From NCBI GenBank assembly GCA_030063045.1, contig JAQSEB010000001.1:4464001-4528000 (forward strand): a stretch of 64,000 bases of DNA. The letters are read 5' to 3'. Source of the DNA: Pratylenchus scribneri (lineage: Eukaryota > Nematoda > Chromadorea > Rhabditida > Pratylenchidae). The notes under the pieces are model-generated. The model searched no databases and was not told the DNA's origin. It was given only the letters and a program-made list of their open reading frames with translations. A program made the translations under genes and the position numbers. Below, piece after piece: positions 12,618-25,329 of this stretch; position 1 is the stretch's first letter, and each line of letters opens with the position of its first letter.

Positions 12618-15563
12618 CCGGAATAAATAAAGGGAAGAAAGAAATGTGCTTTTTGGTTGGAATTTTGGGATTTTTGCGGTAAATTGTGAACGGCAATTAC
12701 AAAAAAAAGCAGTCAAAATGGCGCCAATATCCCGCCGCCAGCCGCCACATGACCACGCCTTTTGCGCAACAAAAACCAAAAGAGAAAGGAATTTGTGACA
12801 AAAACATTGGCGAACCAATAATTTGGGTCAGTATATCAAATATTTTATTATTTTATCCATGAACATCGAGATTGCTCTATTAATTTCTAATAATTCCTTA
12901 TTTAATATCATGAATCATGGAAAAATGAACGGAGAATTAAAATTTTGGAAATTGATTTTATTTTCGGGATAATTTTAGATTCATAAAAGACTATAATTAA
13001 TCTTGAATTGAAAATAAAGGCATATAATTTTTATTGCCTATAATTTTGTATATGGAAATTTTTTGGAACAAATGTTATTTTGAAAAAATTTTGCTTCTAT
13101 AATTATAAGCTTGGTCTATAATTATTGTTGCCAAAGATAGGAATTGCCTACTATTTAATTTTTCTGTCAATTAAAAGAGATTAAATTATTAGTTGTAATT
13201 TTGTCCAATTGTATCCAATTTTATTTGATAAATGTAAAATGAATACAATATTCTATTTTTGAGAATAATTTTAGGTTTATAAAAGTCTATAATTATAAGT
13301 ATGTCTAAAGCTTGAATATAAAACCAATTATTTCGTTATCAAAAATTGACATTGTCTATTTCATTTTTTATCCAAAAAAAAACATAATTTTGTCAATTAT
13401 TTAAATTATTAGTTATATAGCAATTTTGCCAATTTTGTTCAATCCAATTTTATTTGCCAAAATTTTTCTTAATGTTTGCAAATTTTCATCAAAATATTTG
13501 GGTAAACCAAAAATTGGCACGAAATTTTGTTACTGGCCAAGTACAAAAAAAAATTTGTATTCATTAAAATGAAAAAATGTAGGCAATTTAGTGGAATTTA
13601 TTTTGTACTCTGTCAAAATTCTTGGAAAATTAAACTTGGCAATTTTAGAGTTTATCCGAAAATTGGCAATTTTATGTCTGCTTTTTGTGATTAAATGGTT
13701 GAAGCGAATAATTTATATATTGTATTCCATTTTTTTTAGTATTTGCCATAATTTAAAAATTTTCAATGAAATTATATTAATTAAAACATCCAAAATCAAA
13801 TGCAATGTCATTTTTAGTACTCAGAAATGAATCAAAGCACATTAAAAATAAATTACCAAATATATATGCCGTTTATCGAAGCTTTCAAATGGCCAAAAAA
13901 ATTCCATGGTAGAAATTTTTATTTCCCGGAACAAATTTTATTGTGTCCAATTCCGTCGGATCATTTTATATTTATTTAATTAATAAAATATTAATTAATT
14001 ATTGCTTTTTGTAGATTGTTTCCATAAAGTTATATGATGATTTAATATGCCTATCGGTCATCTTCATTTTCATTCAGTGCTGTTCTGACAATTGAATCAG
14101 AATATTCGAATAAAAAAGCACAAAATAATTCTCAAAACATTTTTCTCTCTCCAATCCAATTCATTCAAAATTTTCAACTATTTTCCGGAAATGATTTGTT
14201 CATTTTTCATCATTTTATCAAAAATAATTCTATTCAAAGATTCCATTTTAAAATCTATTTCTGTTTCTATGTAATAAAAATATTTATGCCAAAAATATTT
14301 TCAAGCTAAATGTGGAAACAATGGAAATACGGCCATTCTAGTTTGGGCCTAAACAAATGTTTTGTATTTTTTGTTTTGCTCTTAACATCAATTCGAACCA
14401 ATTCGAACCGAAAAATTATCACATTCTGCTTTAAGGGCACAAAGAAGTCAAAAATATTTCCGAAAATCCAAATAGCCGCACGCAAATGCAAATGTTTCTA
14501 ATAATCAAAAAAGTTTCGCTTTGCAATTTTGGGCTTTACGTGGCCATTTACTATTATTTATCCCAATATAAAGGACCCAACTCCAGTTGGATAACACATT
14601 CCATCGGTGGTTGACATAAGTTTCATAAATTAATTAAAATTGTCTAATTAATTAAGGTAAAAATCCCAATTTATGCTGGATATATTAATCATAGAGTTGA
14701 ACTTATGTCCAGTTCTTATTAGGACCGTTCAACTGAGAGACATCATTTGTAGGTAGCTCATTAAGGACGAAATCCATATTGATGATTTTGGATTTTGGTA
14801 TAAAATTGAAGAGCTCATTTCTGGCTATCGATAGATATAAAATTTATTTGATTTGGTTCAGATTTGACAGAGTTGTTCTTAAAAAACCATAAAAAATTTT
14901 AACAAATTTATAATAGTCTTTTTATTAATTTTAACTACGTAAAAATCTGCTAATTCTGAACCGAACCAAATAAATTTTATATCCATCACTAGCAAAGAGT
15001 GAGCTCCTTAATTTTACACCAAAATAATCTAAATTGGTTTTGTCTTTAGTAATGATCTACAATCAACATCGCCCAGTTTGGACTTCGCCATCATCATATG
15101 ACCTCAAAATCATACGTAGGAAATCGAGGGATAATTCTTTTATGAAATAAAAATCTGGAATGAATGATTTCAAGAAAAAACTGTCCAAAATCTATTGAGT
15201 ATAAAATAAGTACCATTATGTTTTTGCATGCACCATTATTTTAGATTATTTTATTATATTACCTTTCTCAATTAAATTAAAATGCATTTCCAATATTTAT
15301 TTGTGGAAGAAAAATGGTTTGCCTTCCAAAAATTCAAAATTTAATTATCTGAGAAGGCAAAATAAATTTGCATATTCATAAATATAGCCTTTTGAATGTC
15401 ATTTTCATTGAATCACAGCCATTTTTACACCGGCGAATGATTTAATTTCCTCCCAAATTAATATAATTTCATTTATTGAAAATTCATTTTTAGATCATTT
15501 CCATTTTTAAAGCCACTCCAAATAATTCCATTTCATTCTTTAAAAAACCCACTCAAATAAAAA
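12618..15563. other. AT-rich intergenic region
   Basis: No supported gene. It holds a hairpin-type repeat at about 14740-15070. A minus-strand scrap near 14541-14630 encodes TTDGMCYPTGVGSF and resembles the GICYPG motif of the neighbouring secreted gene. A segment near 12120-12480 has repeated 'ttaaaccgtttaaacc' words resembling the arms of the hairpin family seen in introns elsewhere. Confidence 0.55.
14740..15070. repeat. hairpin repeat, family 2
   Basis: The arms are inverted. On the left are 'gaagagctcatttctggctatcgatagatataaaatttatttgatttgg'-type words; on the right are their complements ('ccaaataaattttatatccatca...gagtgagctcctt'). A second copy lies at about 54070-54380 with the same 'ctggctatcgatagatataaaattta' arm. 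It is a foldback or MITE-type element without coding capacity. Confidence 0.7.
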
Positions 15564-18417
15564 ATGGCCATGGGCTTTTCCTCCTCCTTCGACAATTCCT
15601 CTTCAGCATTGGTGATTTTAATTTATTTATTCATTTTCATTTATTTTTAATATTTTTAGTTTTATCCGGAATTGAAATCACTTGGAATTTCACCAATTTT
15701 CATTAGCCTAAATGCCATCAAATCATTTGTGGCCGGCACCGGAATTTTATTCAATTTTTCCCTACTTTTGGTCACTGCTTTATCCAAGTGAGTTTTTTTA
15801 GGAAATATTAGAAATCAATGAGTTTATCAGAATATATTCGAATTAATTAAAAAAAATTGACAAATTAATAAGATGATTTAAATTGACAATATTCGATGGA
15901 ATTTTTTTATCATATTTTTTAATTAAAATAGTAAATTAAATTAATTTGGAATTTGCCAAAGCAAATGTTCCATAAAATTCCAAATATTTTCACCATTAAA
16001 ATGCCTTCAGTTTCCTATTTTAATATAACGAAAATGCTCTTTTTTAAATTAACCATTCTCCAAAAACACCCCACACTCGAGACTTTGAGGAGCCATAGTT
16101 CATGGAAAGGTATTTTCTTAATTCCCAAGAAACTTTAAAATCCGCTATAATTTGTTCAAAAATATCAATAAATTAAAGAGTTAGACCTAAAATTTTCCCA
16201 ATTTTTGAGAGGTTGAAAAATAATTCCCCTTAGGGAATTAAAAGAGAATTTATGGTAATTTTATTTAGCCTAGAAAAAATTATTTATTATAATTAAAAAG
16301 ATGAAATAATTTTATTATTCAGAACCCTGCATGGTTCATGCAATTTGCTTTTGGCCCTCGATTCCCTCAGCTCCATTCTCTATTTGTTGAGCCCATTCTC
16401 CAGTCTTTGGCTAACAATCCACGGCCATAACTTCATTCCACTCTCCAAATGTTTTCTTCTTCAAATTGTGCCCATTTTCGGTGTCAGTATGGCAGTGGGC
16501 ATGATTTTGTTCATTTCGCTGGAAAGGATGATCAGCATTTTATTCCCGGTTTGGTTCAATCGGCGAAATCCAAAATTCTATTTGCCTGCGATTGTCGCAT
16601 TCTCCGCCATTGTGGCTGCTTTCAACTTGTTTCTTCTTTCCACCGTCCAATCTGATGATATGTTCGTTTTTTGCAAATTTATTTTTTTGGGAATTTTAAT
16701 AATTTTTTTACAAATTTATTTGAGAATTTTATAGGAATTTAGTAAATTTTTTTTAAATTTATTTGAGAATTTTAATAGGAAATTTTTAGTAAACAAAATA
16801 TTTTATTGATTTTTCAATCAAAATTTATCGGTTTTCAATAAAAATTCAAAAAGGAATGCTACTATTTTACTCTCAACAGGAAAGAAATTCGGCATTTCAA
16901 TTTCTGTCATTTTCAATGTCATTTTCAGCTGTTTTTGATTTTGACACCAAATTTCCATCCCATAATTGTGTGCTTTGTTTAGTTCTAATCTAGGGCTAAA
17001 ATGGTTTGTGGCGAGATGCGAGAACTGGGCCAAGGCTCTCTCTCCGGGGCCTTCGCCAAGCGCCTAGCCGCCATAAGTGGCCCAATGAACGAGATAGGGA
17101 TATAAAGAAACTCGACTTTAAATTATTCCTTATTAATTATGCTAGAAAATGTGATATATTAAAGTGAAAGGTATTAAAATAAAAAGGCATTTATAGAAGA
17201 AAAGTGTTGGTTTAAAAATTCAGATTGAGGCAATATTTGATTGATAGAGTGACAGGGCGATATGAGTCAAAAATTGGGGGTACAGTAGTACGAATAGAAA
17301 AGACATTTAGGCATTGATATGCTTCAATTTCCTCTCTTTATAGAATGGTAATGTGCTCATTGCCAGACTGTTATCGTGGTGAACCCGGCCAAACGATCTA
17401 TCGCTATGGATTGGCCACAATTTTGCTCACAATGTGCTGCTATGCCATCATTTGGGTGCAAATGCGTCGTTCGTTGGCTAAAAAGAAAGCCAAAGGTTTA
17501 TCCTCTCACAGTCAATTTCCATTTCTGTTCAATTTTCAGTAGCCAATCAGGCCACTCGCCGAATGTTCAAATCGTTGGTTGTGATAATTTGTTTGATGTT
17601 TTTCGGATGGGTTTTGGACATTGTCATGCGCCTTTCCCTGCCTTCCATGCATTTATCCTCAATTGCCCAATTGGTCCTTACTAATTGCCTCTCAAATTGT
17701 TCATTCATTGCAGCCGGCTCAAATGCTCTAATTCTTTACACATTCAGGTACTCACAATTTAATGTCAATTTAGGAAAATTAGAATACTTTTTTTTTGAAC
17801 TAAAAGTAGTTTTTGATTTCAAATAAATCAGTTTTAGATCCTAGATACTAATTTGTAAATCTCATCGAGACGCTTGCTTTGACATATAAATTTCTTAGTT
17901 AGTTTAAATCGAAACTGAGCGAAATTAAACCGTTTAAACCATATTTCCATTTTTGGTTTTAAACACTTTAATTTTGGTCCAAAGCCTGACATTTTATATT
18001 CCGATCAATGGCGTCTCGATGAGATGATTTGTAGGGTTTAAAACCAGTTTCTGATTTATTAAAAGTCAAAACCTTTTGGGGTTAAAAAATATTTCGATGC
18101 AAAAAATTTAATAAATTACACACAAATTTAGCAAAGATTATCGAGCCGCCTACAATGTCCAATTCAATCGTTTTTTCAAATGGATTGGCCTATCAAAATG
18201 GCATTTGATGAATTCCAAAATTGATGCGCCAACAATTTTTCCACCACAAAGTCAGCCAACTTTAATAGCACAAAATGGTCCGGCAACAAAACGATTGGAA
18301 GGAGGACGTTCGTTGAGCATTGCCATTGTTGGTCCCATCAATGGATGGACTCAAATTGTTGGGCCGGAACAACAAAAACAGAGGCAAATTAGGAGCATTA
18401 GCCTCAGAGAGGGGTAA
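15564..18417 (+). CDS. srsx-family-like serpentine chemoreceptor (7TM GPCR), 386 aa
   Basis: Six exons with consistent phases: 15564-15611, 15660-15787, 16323-16661, 17344-17495, 17540-17747 and 18132-18417. Hydrophobic segments fit TM1 (AGTGILFNFSLLLVTALS), TM2 (LLLALDSLSSILYLLSPF), and TM3 (PIFGVSMAVGMILFISLE) ending in ERMISILFPVWF, which is the DRY-like motif form of the nematode Srsx chemoreceptor class. TM4 (AIVAFSAIVAAFNLFLL), TM5, TM6 (SLVVIICLMFFGWVLDIV) and TM7 (NCSFIAAGSNALILYTFR) follow. The tail is hydrophilic and about 95 residues long. Srsx receptors act in sensory neuron membranes as chemosensory GPCRs. The introns are loaded with repeats: a dispersed repeat in intron 2, the roughly 300 bp repeat in intron 3 and a hairpin repeat in intron 5. 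The ligand is unknown, and an orphan peptide-type GPCR is the main alternative. Confidence 0.85.
16060..16265. repeat. dispersed repeat, CCCAATTTTTGAGG family, srsx intron 2
   Basis: Contains 'ccccacactcgagactttgaggagcc' and 'attttcccaatttttgagaggttgaaaaataattcccc', the complement orientation of the copy at 800-990. Non-coding. Confidence 0.65.
16985..17335. repeat. dispersed repeat of about 300-340 bp, srsx intron 3
   Basis: Features 'ctgggccaaggctctc', 'ggcccaatgaacgagatag', 'ttaaattattccttattaat', 'gaggcaatatttgattgatag' and 'gggggtacagtagtacgaatag'. The same order of words occurs at 28370-28690, 31830-32165 and 58790-59060, and in the reverse orientation at 38905-39215, 51182-51395 and 54440-54740. 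It has no ORF. It is a non-autonomous element, SINE-like or MITE-like; the class is not settled. Confidence 0.75.
17780..18080. repeat. hairpin repeat, family 1, srsx intron 5
   Basis: Left arm 'aaaagtagtttttgattt' to 'gtaaatctcatcgagacgc'; right arm 'ggcgtctcgatgagatgattt' to 'ctgatttattaaaagtcaaaacc'. The arms are inverted copies and the centre carries 'ttaaaccgtttaaacc'. Other copies: 23125-23465, 29165-29530, 49440-49785 and 52690-53112. Confidence 0.8.
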
Positions 18418-20408
18418 TTTCAAAAATGGGCTTTGGAGGGGAATTAATTTTATGTTCATTTTAGTAAATTGACCCCACTCGATTGAAGCATCAATGGTGG
18501 ATGGAATTATTATATTTTACATTGGAAATGGCATAAAATGATCTCATCTTGTTCATTTTATTTTAATTTTAACGAATTATTAAAATTTAAATGTTTTCAC
18601 TTTTAATAGAGAGAAGGGGAATGTGATTAGGATAGGATTACGGATTGTGAGATCTGAGTTAATAATCTATTTCTTTATGACCCTAACCCTATACCAAATT
18701 GATCCTAGATGTTACCATTATCTTTCCCTGGTTACTCAAAAAAAATCTGAGATAACAAATAGTACCTTTTTTGTTTATTTTTTTTAATAATTAAGCGCAT
18801 TCGATTGATACAAATGAATGGAAATATTTCCTCATGGAAATGGCCAAAATGAATGAATCTTATATATAAATTAATCTAATAATTTTTATTATTGATTTTT
18901 GTAATTTATTAAATTTCTTTTTTTTTACTTTTCATCATGGAAGGGAATGAATTCGTTCATTTTTACAAATTACAAAATAACAATTAATTAAATAATTATC
19001 TATCTCACCCATATCAAAAAATTCACAAAAATCTTTCCGATTATTTTCATTTATTCATTCATCCTCAATCATCTTTTTTCTTTTTCATTCTCGCATTCCA
19101 ATAATTCCATTTGTCGCGTGGACAATTCTCCAATTCGGATCCGTCAATTCTATCATTTTGCTTTTCAGTTTTGGGCAACTTATGCTACAGGAAAGGAGGG
19201 GAAGTGGAAATGAATCGAATCGAGCGATCGCGCAAGCTCCCTCTGCTGAATGTTTTTAGTAACTTGTTTGGCCCAAAAATTGGGAATTAATTGCCTCTTC
19301 CCACCCTCATATGTATTATAAATCCCTCACAAGTCACCATCTTCCCCAACCTTCAGTCAATCCAATATCCATCGAAAATGCTAATGTCCCCTTCATCCAT
19401 TCCATCCGCACGCTCTCCACCGGTGGATGTTTTTTGTGGATTTGGCCATAATTTGGGAATTCCCTCTTTGAGCAGAGCTTATGCTATCAAAAAAGGAGGG
19501 GGAGTGGAAATCCCTCATGCTTTTTCTGGATGCTTTTTTGTGGCTTGATCGGTCCAAAACAGTTGTGAATTGCTCTTCCCTCCCCTATCCCACTCTTGTA
19601 AGCCTTATCCCCCAACTATCCAACCAAAATGTGGGATATGGATGCCGATGCCCCCTTTCTATTCCATCTAAACCCAATGTCGATGCCGACCCATTCTTTC
19701 CTCTCCCAAATCAATGGATTTTGCCTATGCGGATTTTGGAAATCCAATTGGATTGGAAAAAGAAGGAATTAATGGGAAATGGAGGAAAAAGGATGGATGA
19801 AAAGAGGGGGGATAGGGAGATGGGAGCAAAGAGGGAAGAAGGAATTGGCCACAATTAATTGATTGAATGCGTGGCCAATGGCCATGGTCATAAGCCCAGC
19901 TTGTCCCTATTCTACACATATTATGGAATTGCGCGGGATATTGATGGGAAATGGAGGGAAATGGATGGAAAGAGGAGGGAGGATTGGGAAATTGTTGGGG
20001 GAGAAAGGAAGTAATATTTGGCCATATTTTCCTCTCCCATATCAATGAATTGTTAATTAAATGTGGATTTTGGAATGTAATGGTATTCAAATTGGGGAAA
20101 TGAAGAAAAGGGAAGGGATGAAAGAAACGAAAAAGAGAGAATACAGTGAAATTTTGGGAAGGTAGAGGGAAGATTTGTGACCAAGATTGATCGAATCTCA
20201 GGGCCATGGACACGGGGTCGTCCATTCATGGCCATCTGATGTTTATGTTCCTCTCCCTCAATTAGGGAATTTGTTTTCGTGAAAATGATCAAAATTTGCC
20301 GAAAATTCGCCCATATAAATTGTGGCATTCAGCTCCCAATTCCATTCAAAATAAGCCAAATCCCCAACCTAAATCGGCAATCCAAATCCTTCTTGAAACG
20401 ATTCCCAA
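18418..20408. other. intergenic region with degenerate local duplication
   Basis: No supported gene. A dispersed repeat lies at about 18600-18780. From about 19130 to 20250 the DNA is purine/pyrimidine-skewed and contains loosely repeated blocks, for example 'cttatgct...aggaggggaagtggaaatg' near 19180 and 'cttatgct...ggagggggagtggaaatcc' near 19480. Long open frames here have low complexity and no family motif. Confidence 0.5.
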
Positions 20409-23400
20409 ATGTTGTTGATTTTCCTTCCAATTTATCTGCTTCTTCTCCTCCAATCCCTCTCGGTAATTAATGCCGAAAATGTGCTCGTCAATGCGCCAAC
20501 ATTTTTGGAAAAACATTTGGATGAGTCCATTTTGTTGGCCCGGATTTTGGCTGAAGATGGCCATCAAGTGGTCAGTCATTTTTTTGGTGAAAATGATATC
20601 CAAAAATAAAAATTGTTTCAGCATCTTCTGTTCATGAATTCAGGCGGTTTGGAGGAAAAAGTTCTTAAAGAGAGAGTCGAACATGAAAATTCGAAAATGG
20701 CAGGAAATTTTAAGGGTACGGGAGAGGCCAGTGGCAGTGGCTCAAAATCTCCTAGAGGCAAGCATCCAAAGCCTACGACGGAAGGCAAATTAACGTATGA
20801 AGTTGTGGAATTGCCACTATTTGTGGACAAAATGAAACGAGGCAGAAAACCAGTGGAATTGGTGGGAAATAAATGGCAGACACGGGGCACAACACAAAAT
20901 GAAGAAATCCTCAGAAATGAGGCATCCCTCGTTTATAAAGGTATGCGAATTTAGGAGGAATTGAAATTTAACAATCGGAATTTGTAGAATTTTTGATGTC
21001 CCAGAAAAGCAAAGAATGGATAAAAAAGATGGAAAAGAAATTCGATTATGGACTTTTTGACACCTGGGATTTTGGTTCCCAATTCATTTTCTTCCTTTTG
21101 GGCATTCCGAACAAGAATGTGGTGGCATTCAACAAAATTTCGTTGCTTTCCTATCAAATGGAATATGCAGGAACATTCAAATATTTGCCAAAAAATGTAC
21201 CAGGTGAGAATGGCAAATTTTAGAATTAAATATATTTCTTTCGTTTTGTGTAGAAGTTTATGCGGCCCAAATTGGTGACGCAACAACAAAGCGAAATTTT
21301 GAAGCGGAACACCAAAAGAATATGGAAGTATTCACAAAAGTGCATCGCGAAATGGTACAATACAATTCATTTGATTTTGAATAATTTAATCGTCATTATA
21401 GGATGAATGGTTGAGAGACCGAGCGAAATTCTCATCAATTCGGAATCTTTATGCTGGAGTAAAAAACATTTTCATGGACAGCCACCCGGCATTGGACTTT
21501 GAATTGGGCGAGGCAAAACCAGCAAATGCGCATTATATTGGGGGAATCACATTGGTGCATCGTTTAGTAGAAAAGAAGTTGACGGAGGAAAAGCATGGAA
21601 AGGGAGTGGAAATGGTAAGAGTAAGATGATAAAGAAAAATTGCGACTATTTTCCCGAAAGTTTTAAAAGAATTAATTCCGCCTGTTTTCCGGAAAGTTTT
21701 AATCGGAAAGAATTAATTCCGCTTACTTTCCGGAAAGTTTTAACCGGAAAGAATTAATTCCGCCTACTTTCCGGAAAGTTTTAACCGGAAAGAATTAATT
21801 CCGCCTACTTTCCGGAAAGTTTTAACCGGAAAGAATTAATTCCGCCTACTTTCCGGAAAGTTTGAACCGGAAAGAATTAATTCCGCCTACTTTCCGGAAA
21901 GTTTTAATCGGAAAGAATTAATTCCGCTTACTTTCCGGAAAGTTTTAACCGGAAAGAATTAATTCCGCCTACTTTCCGGAAAGTTTTAACCGGAAAGAAT
22001 TAATTCCGCCTACTTTCCGGAAAGTTTTAACCGGAAAGAATTAATTCCGCCTACTTTCCGGAAAGTTTGAACCGGAACGAATTAATTCCGCCTACTTTCC
22101 GGAAAGTTTTAATCGGAAAGAATTAATTCCGCTTACTTTCCGGAAAGTTTTAACCGGAAAGAATTAATTCCGCCTACTTTCCGGAAAGTTTTAACCGGAA
22201 AGAATTAATTCCGCCTACTTTCCGGAAAGTTTTAACCGGAAAGAATTAATTCCGCCTACTTTCCGGAAAGTTTTAACCGGAAAGAATTAATTCCGCCTAC
22301 TTTCCGGAAAGTTTTAACCGGAAAGAATTAATTCCGCCTACTTTCCGGAAAGTTTGAACCGGAACGAATTAATTCCGCCTACTTTCCGGAAAGTTTTAAT
22401 CGGAAAGAATTAATTCCGCCTACTTTCCGGAAAGTTTTAACCGGAAAGAATTAATTCCGCCTACTTTCCGGAAAGTTTTAACCGGAAAGAATTAATTCCG
22501 CCTACTTTCCGGAAAGTTTTAATCGGAAAGAATTAATTCCGCTTACTTTCCGGAAAGTTTTAGCCAGAAAGAATTAATTCCGCCTACTTTCCGGAAAGTT
22601 TTAACCGGAAAGAATTAATTCCGCCTATTATATAAAAGCCGCTTTATATTTTTAAGAATTCTGGTTCTGGATATAAAAAAATATTGGATGAAAAATTGTT
22701 CCAAATTTTTGAAAATTTTCTATTAAGTTAATAATAAACAAAATAAGATTACATAAAAAGGAAATCCGAGAATAAAATACCTAAAATCACTTTTATTTGC
22801 AGGCAAATCCAAGAACTAATTCCAAATTGGTGATTGTCAGTTTGGAACTATGCGAACAATTGATGGACAAGAATGAAAATCACAAAGGTTTCAAAGCTTT
22901 ATTGGATGCATTCAAGGAATTTGGAAGTGACAATTTTGAGAAAGGAATAAAATTCCAAATTGATTGTGAAGACAAGAATGGGAAGATGAAAAAAGTGATG
23001 GGAGAAATGGTTGAGTCCTTTGATAAAGGAAAAATTTTTGTGAAACATGAGAAAAATCTTCAGGATGCAATTTGTTAGTAAATCAATTAAAACTAAATTT
23101 TTAAGGATACTATTTTTTTGCTTGAAAAATTTGTTTAGCATCAAAAGTAGTTTTTGACTTCTAATAAAATCAGTAACCCGGTTTTAGAGCCTACAAACTT
23201 ATACCAATTTGAAGATCTCATTTAGACGCATCGAATAGTTAAAAATGTCAAGGTTTGGCCCAAAATTAAAGTGTTTAAAACCAAAAATTGGAAATATGGT
23301 TTAAATGTTTTAATACTCTTCAATTTTGGACCAAACCATGACAAATTATATACCAATCAACGCGTCTCGATGAGATTTACATAAAATGGTGGTATAAGAT

Positions 23401-24374
23401 TTGTAAGTTCTAAAACCCGTTTCTCGATTATTAGATGTCAAAAACTACTTTTAAAGCAAAAAAAAAATTTTTTTTGATGCAAACAAATATTTATTCATTT
23501 TTAAATCAATTCACTTCTTCAGTCAATGCCGAAACCCGTTTGTTGATCAGCACTTGCAGTGGGGGACCAGTGATCGATGCCCTCGGAGCTGGAGTGCCGT
23601 TGATTTGTGTGCCATTGATGGTCGACCAATATTATATTAGCCAGGCATTGCAATTAAAGGGCGGGGCACACGGAAAAGTGTCAATTGCATTGGACATAAA
23701 TAAAATAATGAAGGGTGAGAAATCGGCGCCTCAAATTGATGGGAAAGTTGGCGAAGCGAAGATGGAGCCAAAGGAGGCCATTAAAAAGGCATTGGAGACA
23801 ATTTTGGTCACAGACGCGAAAACGTGAATAAATTAATAAATTATAATTTGGGTGGGCGCCATTTTCAATGCAATAGGGAAGGGAGAAAAGATTACGGTGT
23901 CAACTAGTGAATGGTGTATTGATGTGCCCAGAGGGCGAATTTTGGTTGAGCTCTTCTTAGTTTTAACAATAGTACAGTACTTATTAATAAAATCTCCTTT
24001 TAGAGGGGAAATGAAGGCAATATATAATTTAATTCGTAAACCATTAATTCCGATGCAAAGCGGGTTTTCAAACTTTAAAAACATTTAAATTAGAGAACAA
24101 ATCAAAAAATAAAAAAATAAATTCAGAATTTAACTAAAAATATTAGAAAAAATGGTACTAATTCGAAACATTTTCTAAAAGCAACAAAGAAACGGTAAAA
24201 AAAATATTTTAAAAATTCTACAGATATTTGGACGCAGCCCATAAATTGCAAGAGGAATTGCACAAAAGTGCGTTCAAAGCCAAAGAACTTTTCCTCGCAG
24301 CATTCAAAGGCGAACATGGAGCTTCCTCTGGAAGTCATCATCTTGCTCATGGTCTTGACCAACTCAAAATATAA
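20409..24374 (+). CDS. UDP-glycosyltransferase (GT1 family), 577 aa
   Basis: Eight exons with consistent phases: 20409-20570, 20622-20940, 20988-21203, 21254-21354, 21402-21614, 22803-23073, 23523-23823 and 24224-24374. A signal peptide (MLLIFLPIYLLLLLQSLSVI) precedes the GT1 N-domain start, including EDGHQVHLLF. The C-domain carries the UGT signature region at about residues 434-462, with GAGVPLICVPLMVDQYY. Family members join a sugar from a UDP-sugar to small lipophilic compounds in the ER lumen. Two things are odd. The signature His (FxxHGG in the family) is replaced in LISTCSGGPVIDA, and the last exon (YLDAAHKLQEELHKSAFKAK onwards, ending HGLDQLKI) has no C-terminal transmembrane helix and no dilysine tail. 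Residues about 75-115 are a Gly/Ser/Lys-rich insertion. Intron 5 contains a 41-bp satellite array and intron 6 a long hairpin. Activity is uncertain; membership in the family is not. Confidence 0.88.
21655..22628. repeat. 41-bp satellite array, about 24 units with higher-order structure, UGT intron 5
   Basis: The unit contains two palindromes, TTTCCGGAAA and GAATTAATTC, separated by AACCGG and CCGCCTAC words. Successive units are 41 bp apart. Variants (CTTAC for CCTAC, AATCGG for AACCGG, TTTGAACC, GGAACG) recur in a fixed order every five units (205 bp), with a seven-unit version later, so whole blocks have been duplicated. The array occupies most of the 1.2-kb intron between 21614 and 22803. 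Confidence 0.95.
23125..23465. repeat. hairpin repeat, family 1, UGT intron 6
   Basis: Left arm 'agtagtttttgacttctaataaaatcag' and right arm 'gattattagatgtcaaaaactact' are inverted. Inner arms 'gatctcatttagacgc' and 'gcgtctcgatgagatt' flank a centre of 'ggtttaaatgttttaata'. It fills almost the whole intron 23074-23522. Confidence 0.85.
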
Positions 24375-25329
24375 ACCAACATATGAACGAAAGACACAAT
24401 TTGGACATCAAAAGACAAAACCATCCTTTGCTGAGTGATTTTATTCGGATTTATATTTGACACTTTTATCTGTCCGTTTCTCTTTTTTTTCGATATTTAT
24501 TGATATTTATTTGGTTAGTTTTGCATAAAGAGAAGCAAATGGCATTTCTTCTAAATTTAAATGACCATAATTTGCATTAAATCAAAGAACGAAAGAATTG
24601 CTGTTGTTGTTCTTGTTGTTTTACATTTTCCTCATCTTCATCAATTTTCAATTTCTTCACTTTGTTTTGGGATCGAATGAATTTGGACTCGATTCTTCGA
24701 ATTATTGCCGCCACCACCAAAAAATACTTAATAACTTCCCAATCAGGCATTCGCTCCTCAGCCAATTGCTGACCTTTGGCCTTCGAGACTCAATGTTCTG
24801 CGGCTTATTAGAAAATTTATTAAAGAAATTTGCTGCAAACAATTCCATTTTAGTCAATGCTCTCAAGAATAAATTCTTGGAATGCAATCATAATTATTTT
24901 AACCTTTTTCCAATTCCAAAAAGGAATAAATTTTTTCATTTTTTCGAATTCTCTAATTTCATTCAAAAAACTTATTGGCAGAAATTTTTCAGCTTCGTGA
25001 AAATTCGCTCATCAAAAAAGATTATGCTAATTGGGACCAATATTTTGTCAGAGGGCAAATTATATTCTTAATCCGAATATCAACTAAACTTTATTTATTC
25101 CTAAAAATTTCTGATAAATCGATTAAGGGTATGGATTTTCAATAATTCGAAATAAAATAATGTTTTATCAAAATCGAATTTATAAGCAAAATATTCGTTT
25201 CCGCCACTCATTTTATTTAATTAACAAATTATAATTATAAAATCCATAAACTAATTAAAAAATTAACAAAGTTCATAAAATGTTAAGCACAATTCCTGGT
25301 TATTTATTTATTTATTTATCATTCATTAT
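24375..25329. other. intergenic region with one possible minus-strand exon
   Basis: On the minus strand, 24750-24577 encodes MPDWEVIKYFLVVAAII, then a Lys/Arg/Glu-rich segment and a Gln run before a stop. It could be a terminal exon or a small gene, but no upstream exon or family could be assigned. The rest of the region is AT-rich without further signals. Confidence 0.3.

Noticed and set aside
19725..20225. 166-codon minus-strand frame rich in Pro, Phe and Ser
   Set aside because: Low-complexity pyrimidine-rich sequence, no start context, motif or splice support.
21655..22628. CRISPR-like array
   Set aside because: Units are contiguous with no unique spacers, and the setting is a eukaryotic intron.
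24598..25071. 157-codon plus-strand frame rich in Phe and Leu
   Set aside because: AT-rich composition artefact; no family signal and it begins without ATG context.
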